In this document: positions 44,390 to 53,863 of the stretch, one piece after another
Numbering within the stretch: position 1 is the stretch's first letter
Layout of the letters: each line of letters begins with the position of its first letter
From: Lishizhenia tianjinensis
Lineage (GTDB): Bacteria; Bacteroidota; Bacteroidia; Flavobacteriales_D; Crocinitomicaceae
Length of the DNA stretch: 64,000 bases
Direction: 5' to 3'
Assembly: GCF_900116425.1 (NCBI RefSeq)
Contig: NZ_FPAS01000001.1
Coordinates: forward strand, 1,042,767-1,106,766
Notes under the pieces: generated by a model
The model's input: only the letters and a program-made list of their open reading frames with translations
Databases searched by the model: none
Told to the model about the DNA's origin: nothing
Program-made: the position numbers and the translations under genes

Positions 44390-45754
44390 ATGAAGTACAT
44401 CAGTTTATTTGTTCTCCTTTTTTCATTGTCTATTGTCCAAGCGCAGCAAACAGACAGCGTTTTCATCAAATCACTATTCAATAGCGCCTTAACAGAAGGA
44501 AAAGCTTATGAAGATTTGAGAAGTCTGTGTAAAGATGTGGGCGCGCGCTTATCGGGTTCAGCCGAGGCAGATATGGCCATTAAATGGGGAATGAATAAAC
44601 TGATGTCTTACGATTTCGATACCGTTTACCTCCAAGAAATTGAAATCCCGCATTGGGAAAGAGGTTCTAAAGAGGCAGCATGGGTAGAAACGAGTAAGGG
44701 CGAAATTATTAAACTGGACATCTTAGCTTTGGGTGGTTCTGTACCTACTCAAGGACTCGTGCATCATGAACTTGTATACTTCAAAGATTTAGAAGCTTTA
44801 AAAGCAGCCAAAAAGAAAGAGGTAGAAGGAAAGATTGTTTTCATTAACCAAGCTATGGATGCCACGCAGATAACCACTTTTAATGCGTACGGCATGTGTT
44901 GGCCTATGCGCGGTTTAGGAGCTATAGAAGCTGCTAAAAAAGGAGCTCACGCAGTAGTCATTCGTTCTTTAGGACTCCCTCAGGATGATCATCCGCACAC
45001 GGGGTCTATGGTGTACAATGAGGATGTAGAAAAAATTCCAGCAGCTGCTCTTTCTACAAATTCAGCCAATTTACTTGCCGAAAGAATACAGGAAGAAAAA
45101 CTCACGCTTTCTCTTCAATTAAACTGCAGAACACTTCCCAATCGAAAATCATACAACGTAATAGCCGAGCTATGGGGAAGTGAAAAAAAGAATGAAATCA
45201 TCACCTTTGGGGGACATTTAGACAGTTGGGATGTAGGTGAAGGAGCACACGACGACGGAGCTGGTATTGTTCACTCTATGGAAGCTTTGCGCTTATTAAA
45301 AGCAGCTAACTATACACCCAAACATACCCTAAGATGTGTTTTCTTTATGAATGAAGAAAATGGAAACATGGGTGGAAAAACCTATGCCGACTGGACCTTA
45401 GAACGTGGGGATGTTCAAATTGCCGCCATTGAAAGTGATAGAGGAGGTTTTGCGCCTAGAGGTTTTTCTTGTGCTGGAACAGCTGAGCATGTTACTTGGT
45501 TAAAGACACTAGCACCTCTGCTAAAACCCTATGAGTTACATAAGTTTGAAAAAGGTTATGGTGGTGTGGATATCAATCCCTTAAAAGACAACTACCCTTC
45601 TATTGCCTTATTTGGATTTGTACCAGATTCTCAACGTTACTTTGATTTTCACCATACAGCGGATGATGTATTTGAGAATGTACACAAAAGAGAGTTGGAA
45701 TTAGGATGTGCAAGTATGGCCGCTTTAATCTACTTGATAGATCAACAATTTTAA
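44390..45754 (+). CDS. M28-family metallopeptidase (carboxypeptidase Q-like)
   Basis: 454 residues with a signal peptide (about 1-18, ending QAQQ). A PA-like insert (about 110-230) separates the N-terminus from the M28 catalytic core. The two-zinc ligands are readable: GGHLDSWD (H, D), HDDGAG (D), NEENG (catalytic E and E), ESDRGG and FHHTADD (H). Such enzymes are exopeptidases, for example plasma glutamate carboxypeptidase. It starts 2 bases after the S46 peptidase stop codon, giving an exported peptide-degradation operon. Confidence 0.9.
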   Translation: MKYISLFVLLFSLSIVQAQQTDSVFIKSLFNSALTEGKAYEDLRSLCKDVGARLSGSAEADMAIKWGMNKLMSYDFDTVYLQEIEIPHWERGSKEAAWVETSKGEIIKLDILALGGSVPTQGLVHHELVYFKDLEALKAAKKKEVEGKIVFINQAMDATQITTFNAYGMCWPMRGLGAIEAAKKGAHAVVIRSLGLPQDDHPHTGSMVYNEDVEKIPAAALSTNSANLLAERIQEEKLTLSLQLNCRTLPNRKSYNVIAELWGSEKKNEIITFGGHLDSWDVGEGAHDDGAGIVHSMEALRLLKAANYTPKHTLRCVFFMNEENGNMGGKTYADWTLERGDVQIAAIESDRGGFAPRGFSCAGTAEHVTWLKTLAPLLKPYELHKFEKGYGGVDINPLKDNYPSIALFGFVPDSQRYFDFHHTADDVFENVHKRELELGCASMAALIYLIDQQF

Positions 45755-45766
45755 TTGTATATCCCT

Positions 45767-46051
45767 TTATTCGTAGGTAATTACAAAGATGTCTTCATCT
45801 TCTTTTTTGAACATCTTTTTTTCGCGCGCAAACTTTTCTAATGCGTTAATATCACTCAATTCATCCAAAACCATTTTTGTTTGTTGCAATTGAATTTCCA
45901 TTTCATCTCTCTCCTCTTTCAATTCGCTTAATTTAGCTTTTTGGTGAAAAATGGTAATGATATCCACATCATCTAAAAACAAGATGTACACCAAGAAAAT
46001 ACTGAATGTTATTACGTATTTATTCCTGAAATATTTGAGTCGCTTAATCAC
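45767..46051 (-). CDS. DivIC/FtsB-like septum formation initiator
   Basis: 94 residues starting with GTG: short N-terminus, one transmembrane helix (YVITFSIFLVYILFL), a coiled coil (about 38-68) and a C-terminal segment ending FAREKKMFKKEDEDIFVITYE typical of FtsB/DivIC. Family members bridge FtsL, FtsQ and peptidoglycan synthases at the divisome. Convergent with the M28 peptidase gene. The 204 bases upstream (46052-46255) hold no gene, only a short TATATC-type tandem. Confidence 0.8.
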   Translation of the reverse strand: MIKRLKYFRNKYVITFSIFLVYILFLDDVDIITIFHQKAKLSELKEERDEMEIQLQQTKMVLDELSDINALEKFAREKKMFKKEDEDIFVITYE

Positions 46052-46255
46052 GGTATAAAGCTCTTAATTTCTCGGCTTCATCCAACCGGAAATACACTAA
46101 ACTTATAAACATAGCCTCCTTAGTATCTTCCCTTTAACTTCACCAACGATTCGACACGCTTTAAGGTGTTTTCAACAGATTAGATACGTCTATTCATCGA
46201 ATTAAAAGTTGAATGCCTATATCTATATCTATCTTCATTACATATTAGGTTCTCA

Positions 46256-47488
46256 ATGCGTTATAAAAACTACATCATTTATGTATTTATACTGTTTTTG
46301 GTCATCTACTCGAATGCGGAGTTCACCTCAAATCAGAATCAAATACACAACAAGTTCAGTACATGGACAAAACAGGCTCACGACCAAAAATTGCTGAGTG
46401 AAAGTATTCTTTCAGAGTATTACCACCCGCTGTATTCTGGTGGAGTAAAAATCAACCTTAAAAGCAATATTCTTGAGCTACAGCGCAGGAATGATACCTT
46501 CATGCAAAAGAATACCTGTCAAGAATATTTAACGTTTAAAGCGATACTAGACACGAGTATTCAGCAACTATTGGTTTTAAATGAAAAAGAGCAAAATAAT
46601 TTAACTCCCTACCTATTTGCCAATACCATTAATGGCATACAAGACAAGTTAGATATGATCATCGCCCACTTTGAAGAAGAGGAGGTAGATGATATTACAT
46701 CCATTCAAAATTGGCAACTAAGTTTTAACATCGCAATCTTTCTAGTAATTGGCTACCTCTTTTATGCCGGTATTTTTAGAACAAACCAAGAACTTTCGGA
46801 AGAAAACTTGAAAAAGCAGTCAACCATAGACGACTTAAAATCACAGCAAAGTAATTTAGGTGAAAACATCTACGTTCAAACCTTTGGTATAAAAGAGCAC
46901 TTAAGTAACCTTGAACAATTGCTGCCCAATTTAGAAAATGTTGACCAAGAAGCACAGGAGCTCATTGATGATAATCTCTACGAAATTAAACATGCCTTAA
47001 ACACTTTGAACTTGTACTTTCAATCTAGCGTGCAAGAGGCGGATGTTTCTACTAATTTATCTAAGCCTTTTCATCAAATAGCTGATTACTTTAATTTACA
47101 AGAAAACACTTTAATAGATTTACCTTCAGAATTAAGGGTGAAGTGCGAAAACCAAGACCTATTATTGTTCGCCAAATTCCTATTCAAAATCTGTAAGGAA
47201 AACCAAAAAGAAAATGAGGCGCTTAAAATTTCTATTCATCATGAAATAAAAGAAGGCTTTGTTCATATTTATGTGAAAGACAATGGAAAAGGAATACGTC
47301 CTGAAAACTTAGCTAAACTTTTTAAGCTTAGTTCTACTTTGGAGTATAACCCAGAAAAACAAGCTGTAAATGCTTTTCATTTTTCACTTCTAAAAAAGAT
47401 AATTAACGACTATCAAGGCGACTTTAAGGTTGAATCTGATGGTGAGCAGGGTACTTCATACAACTTTACTTTACCGATTCACACCTAA
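46256..47488 (+). CDS. Predicted histidine pseudokinase with two transmembrane helices
   Basis: 410 residues. An N-terminal helix (about 6-22), an extracytoplasmic segment whose first part resembles a PilJ-type sensor (TKQAHDQKLLSESIL), a second helix (about 156-175), a coiled coil (178-200), then a kinase-like region. The DNGKGI glycine box is kept (342-347), but there is no H-E/D box near 205-220 (FGIKEHLSNLEQLL), the N-box is replaced by KFLFKICKENQKEN and the second glycine box by NAFHFSLLKK. It therefore probably does not phosphorylate. It lies 12 bases before an intact paralogous kinase, so it may form heterodimers or regulate it (inference). Confidence 0.75.
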   Translation: MRYKNYIIYVFILFLVIYSNAEFTSNQNQIHNKFSTWTKQAHDQKLLSESILSEYYHPLYSGGVKINLKSNILELQRRNDTFMQKNTCQEYLTFKAILDTSIQQLLVLNEKEQNNLTPYLFANTINGIQDKLDMIIAHFEEEEVDDITSIQNWQLSFNIAIFLVIGYLFYAGIFRTNQELSEENLKKQSTIDDLKSQQSNLGENIYVQTFGIKEHLSNLEQLLPNLENVDQEAQELIDDNLYEIKHALNTLNLYFQSSVQEADVSTNLSKPFHQIADYFNLQENTLIDLPSELRVKCENQDLLLFAKFLFKICKENQKENEALKISIHHEIKEGFVHIYVKDNGKGIRPENLAKLFKLSSTLEYNPEKQAVNAFHFSLLKKIINDYQGDFKVESDGEQGTSYNFTLPIHT

Positions 47489-47500
47489 GTAAATCAAAGC

Positions 47501-48757
47501 ATGCACCAAAAGAAATACATATTGGCCATCGTACTTGCTGTACTTGTACTCGCTTTTAATCAAGGCTACATACAGTATTGTTTAAACTTAAAGAACCAAG
47601 ATGCAGTTTTGATTAATACAGCGGGGAAACAACGTATGTACAGTCAAAAGATTTTACATGAATACGAGCTGTGGTATATCAGTGGTACCCCTCCAGCAGA
47701 CCTTATGGATTTGTATAGGGAGTGGAAATTGAAAAATGAAGAGTTACTCGAACATTCCTTAGATAATAAAGAGGATGATTTTAGCACTTTACAAAATCTC
47801 AGTCACCTTATTGAAACGCAAGAACCCTTATTAAAAAGTTTTCCTACAAGAGCTAACATAGAACAATTAAACTCATCTATGCAGTACTTTTTAACAACCA
47901 TGGATGACTTGGTGTTGGAGTATCAGCACAAAGCAGATGAAAAATTGAGCAACATCAGACAGGTGGAATTCTTGCTCTTTGGATTATCACTACTCCTACT
48001 TTTCTTAGAATTCTATTTTGTTTTTGGTCCACTTATACGTGATCTTACCGCAAAGTCTAAAGCCCTGAAAAAAAGTTATGAAAGCCTAGCCCAAAGAAAA
48101 CACGAATTGGAGCAACTTACTTATGCCATTTCTCATGATATTCAGGAGCCTATAAGTATGTTTCAATCCCTACTCAATCGGTACCAAAAGAAGAAAAAGA
48201 AGGGTGAAATTATATTCAACGAAAAAATCATTGATCACTTAAACTTACGTATAAGTAAAGCCAACAAACTCTTGTCTGACCTTCTTGTTTACACGGGCAG
48301 TAGAGTTAAGCATACCAAAGAATCTTTTGATCTTAAAACACTTGTTGCGGAGGTAGCATCAAAGATAAATTGTCATGAAAAAATTGATACTTCGGAGATA
48401 CATAACTTAAAATTATATGGTTATAAATCAGATATTTCTTTAGTTCTAGAACATTTATTAATTAATGCAATTACCTATCAGTCAAAAGATAGATTATTAC
48501 AGGTTAAGATACACCAAGAAATTGAAGACAAACATTGCGTGATAAAAATTAAGGATAATGGAATTGGTATAGCAGAACACAAAATACATACGGTATTTAA
48601 CCTCTTCAAAAGTGGAGATAAGGAAAGTGCACAGCGCACAGGCTTTGGATTAGCTTTTTGCAAAAAAATTATCGAAGAACACGGAGGTAAAATTGGAGTT
48701 TCCTCCCAATTGGATGAGGGAACAGAGTTTTATTTTCGTCTGCCCCTAGTTTCCTAA
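47501..48757 (+). CDS. Histidine kinase with PilJ-type sensor domain
   Basis: 418 residues: helix 1 (about 5-22), extracytoplasmic PilJ/type IV pili-transducer-like domain with INTAGKQRMYSQKI (39-52), helix 2 (about 155-178), coiled coil, HisKA with H212 in AISHDIQEP, N-box EHLLINAITY, DNGIGI and GFGLAFCKKI glycine boxes, so an active kinase. PilJ-type sensors detect nitrate/nitrite or small ligands in some proteins; the ligand here is unknown. No response regulator is adjacent. It shares the operon with the pseudokinase upstream and overlaps the AAC(3)-like gene by 12 bases at the 3' end. Confidence 0.88.
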   Translation: MHQKKYILAIVLAVLVLAFNQGYIQYCLNLKNQDAVLINTAGKQRMYSQKILHEYELWYISGTPPADLMDLYREWKLKNEELLEHSLDNKEDDFSTLQNLSHLIETQEPLLKSFPTRANIEQLNSSMQYFLTTMDDLVLEYQHKADEKLSNIRQVEFLLFGLSLLLLFLEFYFVFGPLIRDLTAKSKALKKSYESLAQRKHELEQLTYAISHDIQEPISMFQSLLNRYQKKKKKGEIIFNEKIIDHLNLRISKANKLLSDLLVYTGSRVKHTKESFDLKTLVAEVASKINCHEKIDTSEIHNLKLYGYKSDISLVLEHLLINAITYQSKDRLLQVKIHQEIEDKHCVIKIKDNGIGIAEHKIHTVFNLFKSGDKESAQRTGFGLAFCKKIIEEHGGKIGVSSQLDEGTEFYFRLPLVS

Positions 48758-49657
48758 ACTTTCACCCTTCGGTGTATACATTGTTATCCCTTCCTTCTCG
48801 TAGTAATAAATCATGTGTTCGAGCATTTTTTCAGCATCAAACAAGTAGGTCTTTGCTTTCCCAACGCGTACCTCCTTGGCCACACCTTTCTCTATAAATA
48901 AAGGCAGCAATTCATCACATTTTCTCAAAGCCGAAAATTCTGGGTTATGCACCTTTGTTGTAATAGTGCTTAGGTTACCGTTCACATCTTTTAAATCAAC
49001 TGTAAATTCTTCTTTAAAGTAAACGGGATATTTAAAATCTGCCACCGCATCTTCCATACAGTGTAAACTTGTACCTGCATTGTCTAAACTAACGCCTATG
49101 TAGAGAATTTTCCCTCCCCTTTTTGCCAACTTATACCAGGGTGAATTTTGGGCATAAGGCGTATTATCCAATTGATGATCTTTGGTAAAATACTCGGCAT
49201 CTTTACCTATACAACTCACAGGTTCTGTAGGATGTAAGCTTCGAATGGCCTGGGGTAAATTTCTAAAATATTCAGTGATTGCCCCCAGCGCACTTTTATC
49301 ATTCACTACGTCAAAACACTTTAAATTTCTGATGTAATCCAATTGAAGTGATGCATTGGGAGAATTCGGCATCAATAAATTTCCATTTTCGCCAACACTT
49401 TGTAACAAAGCATCTACTACCGCTTGAGGTCCACCTTCAACAAAACCTATTTTAGACAAACTAGAATGTACCAAAAGGTTATCACCCTCTACTATGCCTA
49501 TGGCCTTAAAAGTTTGAATTAGATCTGCCGTTGTAAGTACATCCCCCTTTTGCTTTTGTTGCTCTAGGGCTGCATTCACCTTCTTTTTTTTGTATTTGCG
49601 GAATGCATTTAATAAGAACTGAGGAGTATTACTTCTCACAAAATCTTTGAGTGCCAT
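48746..49657 (-). CDS. AAC(3)/YokD-family N-acetyltransferase
   Basis: 303 residues matching the antibiotic NAT fold: DNLLVHSSLSKIGFVEGG (acetyl-CoA contact), LLMPNSP, RSLHPTEPVSCIGKDAE with the conserved histidine, and GGKILYIGVSLDNAGTSLHCMED. Members acetylate aminoglycosides at N3, but many chromosomal relatives in Bacteroidota act in glycan or secondary metabolism. Nothing here shows resistance activity. ATG and the stop codon of the gene upstream overlap by one base. Confidence 0.85.
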   Translation of the reverse strand: MALKDFVRSNTPQFLLNAFRKYKKKKVNAALEQQKQKGDVLTTADLIQTFKAIGIVEGDNLLVHSSLSKIGFVEGGPQAVVDALLQSVGENGNLLMPNSPNASLQLDYIRNLKCFDVVNDKSALGAITEYFRNLPQAIRSLHPTEPVSCIGKDAEYFTKDHQLDNTPYAQNSPWYKLAKRGGKILYIGVSLDNAGTSLHCMEDAVADFKYPVYFKEEFTVDLKDVNGNLSTITTKVHNPEFSALRKCDELLPLFIEKGVAKEVRVGKAKTYLFDAEKMLEHMIYYYEKEGITMYTPKGESLGN

Positions 49658-50445
49658 TATTGATAGATAAAGGTGTATTTAATGTAACCATTTTGGCTCC
49701 TTGGAGCACTTTCGGCATAATTGAAACGAGAAATTAACGCATATTCTTCTGCTTTGGCTATCATACAAGGACTTGCATTAGAACTTCTTTTCGGGTCGTA
49801 TTTGGCAGAAATCACCTTACCATTTTGTCCAACTTTTATATCCACAACCACTACTCCATCTACATTTCCACAGGTATAACCGGGATTTCTTACATACCAA
49901 TCGTTGTTGTTCAGCGGCGTTCTTTTAGACAATTGAAAGCTCACCATAGTCTCCGCTTTTATACCCGTAGAGCTAGAGGCCTGATTTTGCGTCTTCGTTT
50001 TGGTTTGCGGTTGAGGCTTGGGTTTACTTTCATTCTCCGTAACATCCATATTGCTTTCAGTAGGTTTACTTCCCTCTTTTTGTCCGGCAATCTCTTGTTT
50101 CATCGCCTCTTCTACATCATAGGCATTTTGAGAAGGATCTGTTACGGACGAAGTATAATTTTCTGGTTGCTCTACTTTTTCTCGGGTATCATCTACATTT
50201 TGAACCATGTTCTTTACGTCCTTTGTCATTTCGTAAAGTTCTTGTTCGGCTGGAGTTTCAATTTGATCGGGGGTAATTTCTATATCGTCCTTCTCATCGT
50301 ATCGACCTTCAAAATTCCATTTCTCGTAATCTACTTTCTCTTCATAGGTTGCGATTTGAAAATAAAAAAACAGGGCTACGTGTACTCCCAAAGTTGCGAG
50401 TATACCATATTTATGTTTCTCTATGAAGGCTGTAAACTTATACAC
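49657..50445 (-). CDS. TonB-like periplasm-spanning protein
   Basis: 262 residues starting with GTG directly after the WG-repeat gene stop codon. One N-terminal transmembrane helix (about 15-32), a long acidic, P/Q/K-rich spacer (about 60-150, with repeated K-P-x-P-Q), and a C-terminal globular part (GVVVVDIKVGQNGKVISAKY) with the strand pattern of TonB C-terminal or energy-transducer domains. So it probably spans the periplasm. It lacks neighbouring exbB/exbD, so it may be a non-TonB scaffold. Operon with the WG lipoprotein and AAC(3)-like gene. Confidence 0.72.
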   Translation of the reverse strand: MYKFTAFIEKHKYGILATLGVHVALFFYFQIATYEEKVDYEKWNFEGRYDEKDDIEITPDQIETPAEQELYEMTKDVKNMVQNVDDTREKVEQPENYTSSVTDPSQNAYDVEEAMKQEIAGQKEGSKPTESNMDVTENESKPKPQPQTKTKTQNQASSSTGIKAETMVSFQLSKRTPLNNNDWYVRNPGYTCGNVDGVVVVDIKVGQNGKVISAKYDPKRSSNASPCMIAKAEEYALISRFNYAESAPRSQNGYIKYTFIYQ

Positions 50446-52542
50446 TTATTGAATTGAAATAAAACGATTTGTACTGATTTGATAATAACTAAAAGTTTCT
50501 CCTGCGTAAAGGATAAACAAATCCTCATCTTGTTGTTTAATTCTATGATAAATCGGCGGAACAACTACCTCTCCTTTAACGTTAATGATTCCCATTCTAT
50601 TGTTTTGGTTAACCACCAACAATTCATCTGTTAAATAGCGGATATCCATGTATTCTGCAGGAATAACAAACTCGCCCATCTCGTTGATAGCACCGTATTT
50701 ACTATTTTGTTGCACAATACCTATGCCCGATCTAAAGCTCTCGGCATATTCGTATTGGTAAGGAATAATCAAACGTGTTGTTAAGTTGGTATAGCCCCAT
50801 CCATTTCCTTTGGTTATCGCTATTAGCTTTCCATAATCTCCTATGTAACTAAACACAGCTGGTATCACTACTTTCCCCAATGAATCTATCATTCCGTATT
50901 TTCCGGCCTGATTGATACGAGCATAGTTATTTCTAAACTCAGCCAATTCCTGTGCATTATCGAATACGTCAAAGGTTTGTGCATCAATAATCATATTTCC
51001 ACGTGCGTCTACATAACCTATTTTACCATTTTTCATGAATAAAATACGATTACTTGACAACACTCCTATTTCGTCCAAAGGTTCTAAGATAACCTCATCG
51101 TAGTTCACATCAACCAGTTTTTGATACCCATATTTTTTCGCCTTCAACACCTCATCAGAAAGCCAAATTAAATCTTCATATCTCGGTTGTAAATAATAAG
51201 TACCATCCTTGTATATGTAGCCTACTTTACCATTTTCTGTAACTTTTGCAACGCCATCATTGAAGGAATATGCTTCTTGGTAAATAGGATCTAACAAAGT
51301 ACTTCCAAAGGCATCGTAGTAACCGTAGAGTTGACCTTCTTTCTTACCGTAACACATACCTTCCATAAACGGACCTAAATCTTCAAAAATGGTAGGAATT
51401 ACCATCTCTCCTGTTCTGTCTATCATTCCCATTTTACCGTTCATTTCAACCACTGCTCTACCGTTCACAAAGTCATAAGCATCGTCAAAAACATAGTCGG
51501 CCACTTGCACTCCGGTTTTATCAATATAACCGTATAATCCATCCTTTTCTACTATGGCCATACCTTCTTTAAAGAAACCTGCAGATAAAAACTGCGCTTC
51601 CACCACTAAGCTTCCTTTAGAATCCATGTAACCATACTTCCCATCTATTTGTATCGGCAATAAATCTTCCTCTACCAAAGCCAACTCCTTTTCTACCTTA
51701 TCTCCAAAAGGAAAGGCAGGGTATTTCTTTTTGAACTTCTCTATACTTGTTTTGGAATAATCTACGGTAGAAAGTTTATACAACTTCATCCAAGCTTCAT
51801 TTACCCTTGGGTGATTAGAATACCTACTTACAAATTGCGCATATTCTTCTATAGAATGATTAGGAATACTTAATTCGTACACTTGATCTTGCGCATACTT
51901 TCTATACGGCGAGTTGGGATAACTCAAAGAAAACTTATGGAAAGCCTCTACTGTACCTTCTTTTGTGTTTTCTGAAAACTGAGTTCTGAAATAATCACGT
52001 TGAATTTCGTCGGCAAATACTGAGGTAGGATATTTACTTAAAAACTCTTGATATCCCTTATTACTGTCATCCGCCTTAGCAATAATATATGCCAATTGAT
52101 CGCGCAAAAAAACCGCACTATCTACATACTTGCTCTCTGTATGCGTATTGATGTAGTAATTGTAACGCGCTATGGTATTTTCTTCTTGAACTTTCAAGAA
52201 GTATTTCTCGTTAATGTCTGCCCTTAAACTTCTTAAAGAATCTATGGAATAATCATAGTTCTCTTTGTACTCCAATATGGTTTTGGGCTCTAAATCTACA
52301 TAAGCGTTTATCGCCGTATTCACCATTAGGTAGGCCTTATCTAAATCTGTGAAAGGATTGTCTCCCCTACTATACAAAGCAGCCAAAGCAAAACTTGCTA
52401 GCGTAGAATCTCTTTGAACTACTTTCTCTAACTTCTCTTTTGCTTCGAAGTAATTGTACGCTTGCATGGCTTCAAAACCTTTTTTCGTTGCACAGCCTGC
52501 AATCATTACAGTTCCTAGGAAAATATATAATGCTTTCTTCAT
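50446..52542 (-). CDS. WG-repeat lipoprotein with helical N-terminal repeats
   Basis: 698 residues from the ATG at 52542; an in-frame ATG at 52590 lies upstream of the likely -7 box, so it is excluded. Lipobox cysteine in MKKALYIFLGTVMIAGC, a TPR-like/YfiO-like helical half (about 20-280, repeated Y-P-x-S), then about eight to ten WG (KWG) repeats such as DGLYGYIDKTGVQV, NGKMGMIDRTGEMV and GKYGMIDSLGKVV to the end. Repeats of this kind usually mediate protein binding at the envelope. Unknown partner. First gene of the operon with the TonB-like and AAC(3)-like genes. Confidence 0.82.
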   Translation of the reverse strand: MKKALYIFLGTVMIAGCATKKGFEAMQAYNYFEAKEKLEKVVQRDSTLASFALAALYSRGDNPFTDLDKAYLMVNTAINAYVDLEPKTILEYKENYDYSIDSLRSLRADINEKYFLKVQEENTIARYNYYINTHTESKYVDSAVFLRDQLAYIIAKADDSNKGYQEFLSKYPTSVFADEIQRDYFRTQFSENTKEGTVEAFHKFSLSYPNSPYRKYAQDQVYELSIPNHSIEEYAQFVSRYSNHPRVNEAWMKLYKLSTVDYSKTSIEKFKKKYPAFPFGDKVEKELALVEEDLLPIQIDGKYGYMDSKGSLVVEAQFLSAGFFKEGMAIVEKDGLYGYIDKTGVQVADYVFDDAYDFVNGRAVVEMNGKMGMIDRTGEMVIPTIFEDLGPFMEGMCYGKKEGQLYGYYDAFGSTLLDPIYQEAYSFNDGVAKVTENGKVGYIYKDGTYYLQPRYEDLIWLSDEVLKAKKYGYQKLVDVNYDEVILEPLDEIGVLSSNRILFMKNGKIGYVDARGNMIIDAQTFDVFDNAQELAEFRNNYARINQAGKYGMIDSLGKVVIPAVFSYIGDYGKLIAITKGNGWGYTNLTTRLIIPYQYEYAESFRSGIGIVQQNSKYGAINEMGEFVIPAEYMDIRYLTDELLVVNQNNRMGIINVKGEVVVPPIYHRIKQQDEDLFILYAGETFSYYQISTNRFISIQ

Positions 52543-52553
52543 TTTAGTTGTCT

Positions 52554-52561
52554 CAAAAATA
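52554..52561 (-). promoter_or_regulatory. -7 box of the WG-lipoprotein operon
   Basis: Minus strand TATTTTTG, exact TAnnTTTG match, 11 bases before the ATG at 52542. It decides between this start and the one at 52590. No good -33 box. Confidence 0.45.
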
Positions 52562-52589
52562 TTAAGAAATGATTTTCTGATTAGGCCCA

Positions 52590-52624
52590 AAAATAAGAAA
52601 AGCAGATTGATTTATTATCTGCTT
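52590..52624 (-). terminator. Terminator of the lon-DEAD-box helicase operon
   Basis: Minus strand AAGCAGA/TCTGCTT stem (7 bp) with an 11-base loop and the tail TTCTTATTTTT, just after the helicase stop codon at 52633. Confidence 0.7.
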
Positions 52625-52632
52625 CTCTTCTT

Positions 52633-53862
52633 TTACCATTTATCTTTTGTGCCGAATTCTTCGTTGGCTTTGTTGAGTAGACTCTGCCAATCGTCTGAAC
52701 CGTCATCACTGTCATCTATTATCGATTTATACTCCATTTTTGAGATTTCGTAAACCTCTATCTCATTACCGGTGTATTCTTCTATAGCCTCTAGGTATTC
52801 TTTTTCTTGTGGACTACAAAAAGCGATGGCCCATCCCTTTTCTTTACCACGTCCTGTTCTACCTACACGGTGAACATAGTTTTCTGGTTCTTCTGGTAAA
52901 TCATAATTCACCACATAACCCACACCCGGAATATCTATTCCTCGCGCAGCAACATCTGTAGTGATCAACACCTTACATTCTCCAGATTTGAATTTAGAAA
53001 GAATGGAAAATCTATCTTTTTGTTCAACATCACCGTGAATCGTCTCTGCTTCAATAGCCACACGTTCCATCGCTTTTTTCACACGCTCGGCTCTCACCTT
53101 GGTACGTACAAAAACGATTAACTTTTGCTCTTCATTTTCTTTGATTAAATTTTCCAAGAAAAAGCGTTTGTCGTCCATCTCTACAAAGGCTACACTGTGC
53201 TCTATATTCTTGGCTACAGGATTCTTTGGAGAGATTTGTATACGAATGGCATTACGCACTAAGTCGTAGGCCAATTCTTTGATCTTTTTATTAATCGTTG
53301 CAGAAAAGAACAAAGTCTGACGTTTCTTAGGAATGTGACGCATCACATCTTTGATATCCTTGATAAAACCAAGGTCCAACATGTGATCGGCTTCATCCAA
53401 GACCAATACTTTAAGTCCAGAAATATCCAAGTGTTTTTGAGCGATTAAATCAAACATACGTCCTGGCGTAGAAATCACTACATCTACTCCATTGTTCAAC
53501 TGTGCAATTTGCTGATCTTGTTCTACACCACCGTAAATCGCAGCCACTTTCACCTTAATGTGTCTGGCCACATCTTTATACACTTCTTCAATTTGCTTGG
53601 CCAACTCACGGGTTGGAACCATAACCAAAGTATGTACAGTTTTTTTGGCGTATTTACTCTGTTTGTTTTGCAGTATCAACTCCAAAGTTGGAATTACAAA
53701 ACTTGCCGTTTTACCGGTACCCGTTTGCGCAATGGCCAACACATCTTCTCCATCCAAAATCGGTTTAATGGCTTTAAATTGTATGTCTGTAGGACGATTC
53801 CATCCTAAAGCCTCTAACCTTTCCTTAATTTCAGGAGCTATTTTGTAATCCTTAAACTTCAT
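52633..53862 (-). CDS. DEAD-box RNA helicase
   Basis: 409 residues, RhlE-like size. All core motifs are present: Q motif with PTDIQ, motif I AQTGTGKT, Ia PTRELA, Ib TPGR, II DEAD, III SAT, IV IVFVRT, V TDVAARGID, VI HRVGRTGRG. The C-terminal tail is short and acidic (DDSDDGSDDWQ), unlike the basic tails of many RhlE. It unwinds RNA duplexes in ribosome assembly or decay. It follows lon after one base, and is co-transcribed with it. Confidence 0.92.
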   Translation of the reverse strand: MKFKDYKIAPEIKERLEALGWNRPTDIQFKAIKPILDGEDVLAIAQTGTGKTASFVIPTLELILQNKQSKYAKKTVHTLVMVPTRELAKQIEEVYKDVARHIKVKVAAIYGGVEQDQQIAQLNNGVDVVISTPGRMFDLIAQKHLDISGLKVLVLDEADHMLDLGFIKDIKDVMRHIPKKRQTLFFSATINKKIKELAYDLVRNAIRIQISPKNPVAKNIEHSVAFVEMDDKRFFLENLIKENEEQKLIVFVRTKVRAERVKKAMERVAIEAETIHGDVEQKDRFSILSKFKSGECKVLITTDVAARGIDIPGVGYVVNYDLPEEPENYVHRVGRTGRGKEKGWAIAFCSPQEKEYLEAIEEYTGNEIEVYEISKMEYKSIIDDSDDGSDDWQSLLNKANEEFGTKDKW

Positions 53863-53863
53863 C

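Noticed and set aside
49825-50457. A 210-codon open frame on the plus strand opposite the TonB-like gene
   Set aside because: Composition is a mirror of the low-complexity K/P/Q-rich spacer of the real gene; no start, domain or spacing argues for it.
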